From a virus: DNA of 64,000 nucleotides. Position 1 is the stretch's first letter. Each line of letters starts with the position of its first letter. The notes beneath the pieces are model-generated. The model did not search any database and had not been told where the DNA came from. It saw nothing but the letters and a program-made list of their open reading frames with translations. The position numbers and the translations under genes are program-made. Shown here piece after piece: positions 59,438-64,000 of the stretch. The DNA lies in IMG/VR virus record IMGVR_UViG_3300017991_000048, positions 334,072 to 398,071 of that record; one strand, 5' to 3'.

Positions 59438-61172
59438 TTTTTTCCTCCTGACCCAACCCCAGCATTAACTCAAAAGCCTGCTGTTGCGATTCATCTTCTG
59501 CTCTGATCTCCAACTCCGGTTTCATCAACTCGACTCTTTTGTTTGCAATTTCATGGAACAGGGTGTCCTTTTCGATACCAATATAGTTACAACCCGAAGC
59601 CAGCGCAGCGATACACGTTGTACCTGACCCACAGTAAGGATCTAGGACCACGGCATCTTTGGGCGTTACCAGCTTCACAAGCCACTCAATTAGTTTCAGA
59701 GGCTTCATGGTCGGGTGTGGGTTTGTATCCTCCGGGGCAAGCTCAAAGAACTCTTGCAGTTCTTCAGGGATATAGTTTTGCGGTTGAATGTCCTCCGGGT
59801 TCGTATTGTAATGATCAGGCCACTCCGTAAACACTCGCTCTTTCTCTTCTTCAGATAGATTTTCACGAAGAGCCACAAAAGGGAACTCAGGCTTATTTTT
59901 GGTCAACCACCCGCTGCGTTCTTTGGGGCTTACCTTCCCCGCGTACTTGAAAGGAGCGTCCGGTTGAATCTGTCCAAAGAACCGAGAAGCTCCGCCAGCG
60001 TCACTAACATAACCAACCTTTGGTCGTTTCACATTACCGCGACCAAACATCCCTTCGTCCAAGGACTTGTGATCTTTAATATTACCATGTGCATGAAGCC
60101 AACCGCTCTGTTTATCTAACATCTTGACAGGGCAGCCATCGACGCACTCGTAAACCGAGATCTCTTCCATCCCCTCTTCATCCCCCGTCTGAGTTTGTTC
60201 GTATTCGTGCCCCGCCCCGTCCCCAAAAGGCTTCATCCCATCCGTAAACCGGTTGATAACAGGAGCCTGAACCTTCTTGGTGCCCACAACTTTACACTCT
60301 TCCGCGTGTGTTAGAATCAAGTTTGCAGGCCAACGCCCTCCGGTTTCCTTCCAGGCACCCTTCCCAACCGGTTGGTTGCCATCCCAACGATCTCGTTTTT
60401 CACCAGAGGACAAGGTAGGTTTCGTCATACCCCCTGTTTTTCCAATCCGACACGCATCTATATTATAAGCCCCGGTCCCATGTTCTAACACATTCTCAGC
60501 TACCGTGGGCTTTTCCAAAGGCTTACGAAATACCAATATTGGCTCCCACGATGGTTTGAGAGCAGTCCCGTACCCTTCCCATTGCTTGGCTTCTTCAGTT
60601 GCAGGCTCAGTCAGCAAAGCATGATCTTGTCGTTCTCGTCTTGGGTCCACGTTACCCATAGGAGCCGCCGACGTTCCTCTAAATTCATATTGGTACCTTG
60701 GGTCAGATTTTCTTCCAATAACTTTACGCTCCGCTCCCGCCATTTTGTCCAAGGTTTTTCCTACGTTTAAGCTTTTGGGAAAGCCCTGGCCATGCACCCA
60801 TTGTAAGGTTGTAACCCCGAACTGGCTGGCTACCGTGTCCCGATTCTCAAATCCAGCCGCCCTGAGCCCCAGAGAAATGAGATCAAAAGTCCGTGTCCCC
60901 CCAAAACTCAGGAGGTGTCCACCGGGTTTAAGAACGCGATAGCACTCTCTCCAAACAGCAGGCGACGGAATGAACCAATCATGGCCCATGAAATCACCGC
61001 CTGTGTTTAACTGGGAACCCTGAAGATAAAGTAAAATCTCATCAACCGTGGGCTCGTGCGTACCAAGACCATACGGAGGATCAGTCACGATAGAATCTAC
61101 CGATTCATCCGGTAACGTCCGCAAGACTTCTAAGCAGTCGCCAAGTAAGATCTGGTTCAGCACCCGGATCAA
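59421..61172 (-). CDS. DNA N4/N6 methyltransferase with long insertion
   Basis: 583 aa. TDPPYGLG near residue 33 and DPYCGSGTT near residue 515 are the catalytic and SAM motifs in beta-class order. About 250 residues between them are unusual for the family. Modifies phage DNA. Confidence 0.85.
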   Translation of the reverse strand: MIRVLNQILLGDCLEVLRTLPDESVDSIVTDPPYGLGTHEPTVDEILLYLQGSQLNTGGDFMGHDWFIPSPAVWRECYRVLKPGGHLLSFGGTRTFDLISLGLRAAGFENRDTVASQFGVTTLQWVHGQGFPKSLNVGKTLDKMAGAERKVIGRKSDPRYQYEFRGTSAAPMGNVDPRRERQDHALLTEPATEEAKQWEGYGTALKPSWEPILVFRKPLEKPTVAENVLEHGTGAYNIDACRIGKTGGMTKPTLSSGEKRDRWDGNQPVGKGAWKETGGRWPANLILTHAEECKVVGTKKVQAPVINRFTDGMKPFGDGAGHEYEQTQTGDEEGMEEISVYECVDGCPVKMLDKQSGWLHAHGNIKDHKSLDEGMFGRGNVKRPKVGYVSDAGGASRFFGQIQPDAPFKYAGKVSPKERSGWLTKNKPEFPFVALRENLSEEEKERVFTEWPDHYNTNPEDIQPQNYIPEELQEFFELAPEDTNPHPTMKPLKLIEWLVKLVTPKDAVVLDPYCGSGTTCIAALASGCNYIGIEKDTLFHEIANKRVELMKPELEIRAEDESQQQAFELMLGLGQEEKSGNHS

Positions 61173-61985
61173 TTACACTGAAAGTCGGAGTTCCTCAAAG
61201 CCCTCTTTCAAAACATCGCGAATCTTGGGCTTGTAGATCACACTCCAGGAGGATTCATTCAAAGGCTTGCCCTGTCTGCTGTATGGGTGGGGAATCAAAG
61301 CCTTCGTCCCGTCACCTATAATCTCTCGATCGGTATACCCATCAACGAGCCACAGCTTTACATAAAGAGGGGCATCCTGGTGGATCGCCTTCAATTGGTT
61401 TCGAATTTTCGGCAGCATCCGCTTAACATACTTCCCTACTGTGTCCTCATCAAAAACGGGCAATTCGTGACGGCGCTCTCCCCCTTCATCACTAATGTAG
61501 ACGTCACTGACCTCTTTTTTCTTGCGTATGGCGTTCAGAGCCTCATTGGACAAAGATGTCAGTACATACTGCTCAGCCTGTCTGCGGGTGCTTCCGGGAC
61601 GGATCTTCTTAGATCCACCAGACAAAAAGCGAACCAAGAAATCAGACATGACCTCTTCGATCAGGTGCGGGTTATGAAATTTCTTCATCAGAGTGGAATA
61701 CGCGAGCCCACCGAAATTCCGCCCGTATCCGTGGGGGAGATAGTTGGCCACTGGCTTACGGGTAATATCAAACTCTGAGGCCGGTTTTCCCCTGATTTTC
61801 GGCATTCCTTCAGTAATTCCGTGAGTTAGGAACTCACCGTAGACAGCCTTCCCGAAAGCGTCACTGGTGGAGACAGCCAATCGGGTACAGAATTCCGCGA
61901 ACCGCAAATGAAAGGGCAGAGAAGCCCAGATCTGCCTGCGGAGCTTTCCAGAAGCTTCAATTAGATGTGCAACCCGGTACATCAA
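61173..61985 (-). CDS. sigma-factor-like protein
   Basis: 270 aa. GGLAYSTLMKKFHNPHLIEEVMSDFLVRF and AEQYVLTSLSNEALNAIRKKKE resemble sigma region 2 (helices plus N....RKKK); a basic C-terminal part could be region 4. Could direct polymerase to phage promoters. Confidence 0.45.
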   Translation of the reverse strand: MMYRVAHLIEASGKLRRQIWASLPFHLRFAEFCTRLAVSTSDAFGKAVYGEFLTHGITEGMPKIRGKPASEFDITRKPVANYLPHGYGRNFGGLAYSTLMKKFHNPHLIEEVMSDFLVRFLSGGSKKIRPGSTRRQAEQYVLTSLSNEALNAIRKKKEVSDVYISDEGGERRHELPVFDEDTVGKYVKRMLPKIRNQLKAIHQDAPLYVKLWLVDGYTDREIIGDGTKALIPHPYSRQGKPLNESSWSVIYKPKIRDVLKEGFEELRLSV

Positions 61986-62006
61986 CCTAGCGAGCTAACA
62001 AGAAGA

Positions 62007-62996
62007 CTAACTATACTCTCTTATCAGCGGTCGGACGGTCTCCAGGACCGATTTACGCACCTTCGGTGGTAATTCAGACCTCCGTAACGCCTGCATCAGA
62101 GAAGCTCCATTCTCAAGAGAAGTAAATACTTCACTCTCATGCTCTTCAATCGGCTTACAGGTCTGTACCCCATCCATGCACTCATGCAGAGTCTCTGAGA
62201 GCATCTGCCGAGCCTCATCGAGGGCAATCATCGTGTCCACCGTTGTCGATTTGTCCGGTAAGGTGGACTCCCAGGCTGGCGAAGGCTCATCTCTCAGATA
62301 TGCCGGGGGTGTCTGTGGGCGTTCCTTATGTCTCCGACTCTGAGTTCGGCAGAAATTCGCAAAATGGTTCAAAACGGCCAAGGTCAGGTAATTCTGGAAC
62401 TGCGTCCGGGTCACCTTCACAGGCGGGAACTTCAGATACCCTTCAGGTCGGCTCTCTCCAACAACAACCCCATCCCGGACATCCCGCCCCATGCTCCGAA
62501 AGGCTCTCTTGATCTTCCCGCCCTTCGTTCGGCTCTCCAGGGTCAACTGGATTATATCCTCGAAAGCAAAAAGAGCGGTCTTCGCGGTATACCCCAACAG
62601 CCCCTGTGCTTCAAAAGCAGCAAGATTAATCGGGGTTGGCATCCAGTGGCTTTTCTTCCGACGTCCTCTCTTCCGACTCCCGTCTTTGTTCCTCCTGGAG
62701 TGTCCTTTGTGATAACCCATCATCGCAAAAACCCACTGGCTCCAAGAAACACCAAGGAAGTCACAAGCTTCCACAGCCGTCATCACTTTTGGTGTTTGGC
62801 TTTGCACCTTTTCCATGAAGCGGGTCAAAACTTGTGCTTCTAAAATCTTCACCCACACATAGGAATGCAAGTCTTCAAAGTTTCTTTCAACTTTATTATG
62901 TTTAAGAAGCAGGTTTTTGACGAGAGGCCCATACTGACGGTGCAACTCTTCGTAATCTTTAGGGATAATTGGACTGTCAGATGACAAGAGCATCAC
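62007..62996 (-). CDS. sigma-factor-like protein
   Basis: 329 aa. YGPLVKNLLLKH...EDLHSYVWVKILEA and FQNYLTLAVLNHFANFCRTQSRRHKER resemble sigma regions 2.1-2.4, separated by a long insertion with RNKDGSRKRGRRKK. C-terminal helices may be region 4. Confidence 0.45.
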   Translation of the reverse strand: MMLLSSDSPIIPKDYEELHRQYGPLVKNLLLKHNKVERNFEDLHSYVWVKILEAQVLTRFMEKVQSQTPKVMTAVEACDFLGVSWSQWVFAMMGYHKGHSRRNKDGSRKRGRRKKSHWMPTPINLAAFEAQGLLGYTAKTALFAFEDIIQLTLESRTKGGKIKRAFRSMGRDVRDGVVVGESRPEGYLKFPPVKVTRTQFQNYLTLAVLNHFANFCRTQSRRHKERPQTPPAYLRDEPSPAWESTLPDKSTTVDTMIALDEARQMLSETLHECMDGVQTCKPIEEHESEVFTSLENGASLMQALRRSELPPKVRKSVLETVRPLIREYS

Positions 62997-63363
62997 TTGA
63001 CTTCCCCATTATTGTAGCTCGTTTGAGAGAGAAACGAGGCAAAGGTTAAACGGACAGCGGACTAATAGGACTACCTGTATCCTGTATTGGAGTCAACAGT
63101 TTATTTAACAAAAATATGATTTCTCGTATTTGTAGAAAAGAACTTTTTTGAGGTAAAGTAGAATCAGAATACTTTATTTTCCTATTGCTTTGAATTCCTT
63201 TGAGTATGTGAAAAGGTTAAAGAGAATTTGGTTTAAGGGTTTGGTTTTTACGGTTTTGGTGTTTCTAGTTTCAGTGACTCAATCCAGTGGAAGGGGGAGA
63301 TCTTTAATCGGCTTTCGATCTCCCTGGCACCTACTTCGCTGATATGCCCTACACTTCATATCC
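62997..63363. other. strand-switch region
   Basis: About 365 AT-rich bases between left- and right-reading genes, no CDS. Possible promoter or replication region, but no repeat found. Confidence 0.4.
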
Positions 63364-63516
63364 ATGATCCGACCTGTAAAGCACATCTCCGCCGACCAGC
63401 TTCCCAAAAGCTCTGGATCAATGCTGGTCGAAGCATCCAGCTACCGAAATAACTGGCTAGAACAGTTGGCCTTTCCTCTTGGTCAGGGAACTTTCCTGCC
63501 GAGAACGCCTGCCTGA
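63364..63516 (+). CDS. small hypothetical protein
   Basis: 50 aa, MIRPVKHISADQLPKSS. First gene after the strand switch. Confidence 0.45.
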   Translation: MIRPVKHISADQLPKSSGSMLVEASSYRNNWLEQLAFPLGQGTFLPRTPA

Positions 63517-63571
63517 GCAGTATGGGGCCTGAGGACCTTATTCGGGCTTTACACCAGCGTTTCCGACTTCT

Positions 63572-63577
63572 GGTGTA
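63572..63577 (+). promoter_or_regulatory. GGTGTA motif, plus strand
   Basis: TTCTGGTG TAAAAA, 12 nt before the ATG at 63588. Confidence 0.5.
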
Positions 63578-63587
63578 AAAAAGAGGG

Positions 63588-63899
63588 ATGCCGCTCACTT
63601 TTTTGGAACTATCCGATCTTCCGGATAAACCTCGTGCAAAAACCGATCTCCCCTTTCTTCGAATAGGCGACCGTCTCAATCTGGGCTTCCGCCTGGAAAG
63701 GATGAACAACGGACGCAGAGAGGTGCTTGATGTTAGCGGGGAGTACTCGGTTACTTCCCTGTCCTTGGATCTCTCAAACACGCTCCAGCAAGTTGCCCAG
63801 GTTTCCGCCACAGGCAAAGCTCCATCCTGGCAAGCCGTCAAACTTCTCCCACCACGCACCTTGCCACCGGCTAAATTCCCACCCACCGAGATCAAATAA
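63588..63899 (+). CDS. small phage protein
   Basis: 103 aa. RIGDRLNLGFRLER and VLDVSGEYSVTS form a beta-rich domain; Pro-rich C-terminus. AGAGGG upstream. Likely structural. Confidence 0.6.
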   Translation: MPLTFLELSDLPDKPRAKTDLPFLRIGDRLNLGFRLERMNNGRREVLDVSGEYSVTSLSLDLSNTLQQVAQVSATGKAPSWQAVKLLPPRTLPPAKFPPTEIK

Positions 63900-63928
63900 T
63901 TAAGACCGTTTCGAGGATTTGAAGAAAC

Positions 63929-64000
63929 CTAGATTGATTCTAGGTATCGTTCGACCACACGCTCAGCGGTCTTGAATCGCTTTTCTGTTCGCCAGCGGCG
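63929..64000 (-). CDS. C-terminus of a truncated gene (AERVVERYLESI)
   Basis: Last 23 codons of a minus-strand gene entering from the right; ends AERVVERYLESI then TAG. Convergent with the previous gene. The ending matches the motif in genes at 31445 and 50447. Confidence 0.5.
   Translation of the reverse strand, partial: RRWRTEKRFKTAERVVERYLESI

Noticed and set aside
63356-63895. 179-aa minus-strand ORF
   Set aside because: Opposite to plausible plus-strand genes; low-complexity Arg-rich product, no ribosome site.

Overview
The window reads as part of a very large tailed-phage genome. Most genes lie on the minus strand in tightly packed, often ATGA-overlapping operons. There is no rRNA and no host housekeeping gene, about fifty tRNA genes are scattered through a small-gene region, and homing endonucleases are frequent. 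The host cannot be named from the sequence.

Layout. 1-21640 is a replication, repair and nucleotide block, all on the minus strand: a likely beta-clamp start, a RecB/Cas4-like nuclease, SbcD- and SbcC-like proteins, RecA, a RuvC-like resolvase, a RecD2-like helicase, NAD-dependent ligase, a B12-dependent ribonucleotide reductase, clamp-loader delta and delta-prime, GroEL and a VWA protein. 23084-31305 holds a ubiquitin-like cassette (Ubl, JAMM peptidase, E1-like enzyme) with a VWA protein whose N-terminal half resembles the TROVE/Ro60 domain. 31445-55125 is an accessory region of small proteins mixed with tRNAs for all twenty amino acids, HNH and GIY-YIG nucleases, a phosphatidylserine decarboxylase and several structured RNA candidates. 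55136-62996 carries a repeat-bearing structural protein, a zincin, two DNA methyltransferases and two sigma-like proteins. After 63000 the strand switches to small plus-strand genes.

The most unusual signals are RNA-level. (1) A family of paired elements with conserved cores (TTACATGCA and WAAWC-type) and covarying outer helices encloses or interrupts tRNA genes; two of those tRNAs are circularly permuted. (2) A GGTGTA motif lies 11-13 nt before many start codons, suggesting phage promoters that make leaderless transcripts. (3) A candidate RNA of about 128 nt, with its own GGTGTATAAT promoter, a closed stem and a T-run, could be a Y-RNA-like partner of the Ro60-like protein. (4) A near-perfect bacterial parS palindrome lies at 22364-22379.

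The left block would supply an almost complete DNA-replication and recombination apparatus. The two sigma-like proteins are candidates for reading the GGTGTA motif. The tRNA set would support translation, and the ubiquitin-like and Ro60-like cassette would act on proteins or RNAs in a way that cannot be deduced from sequence. All calls come from reading motifs; no database search was run.
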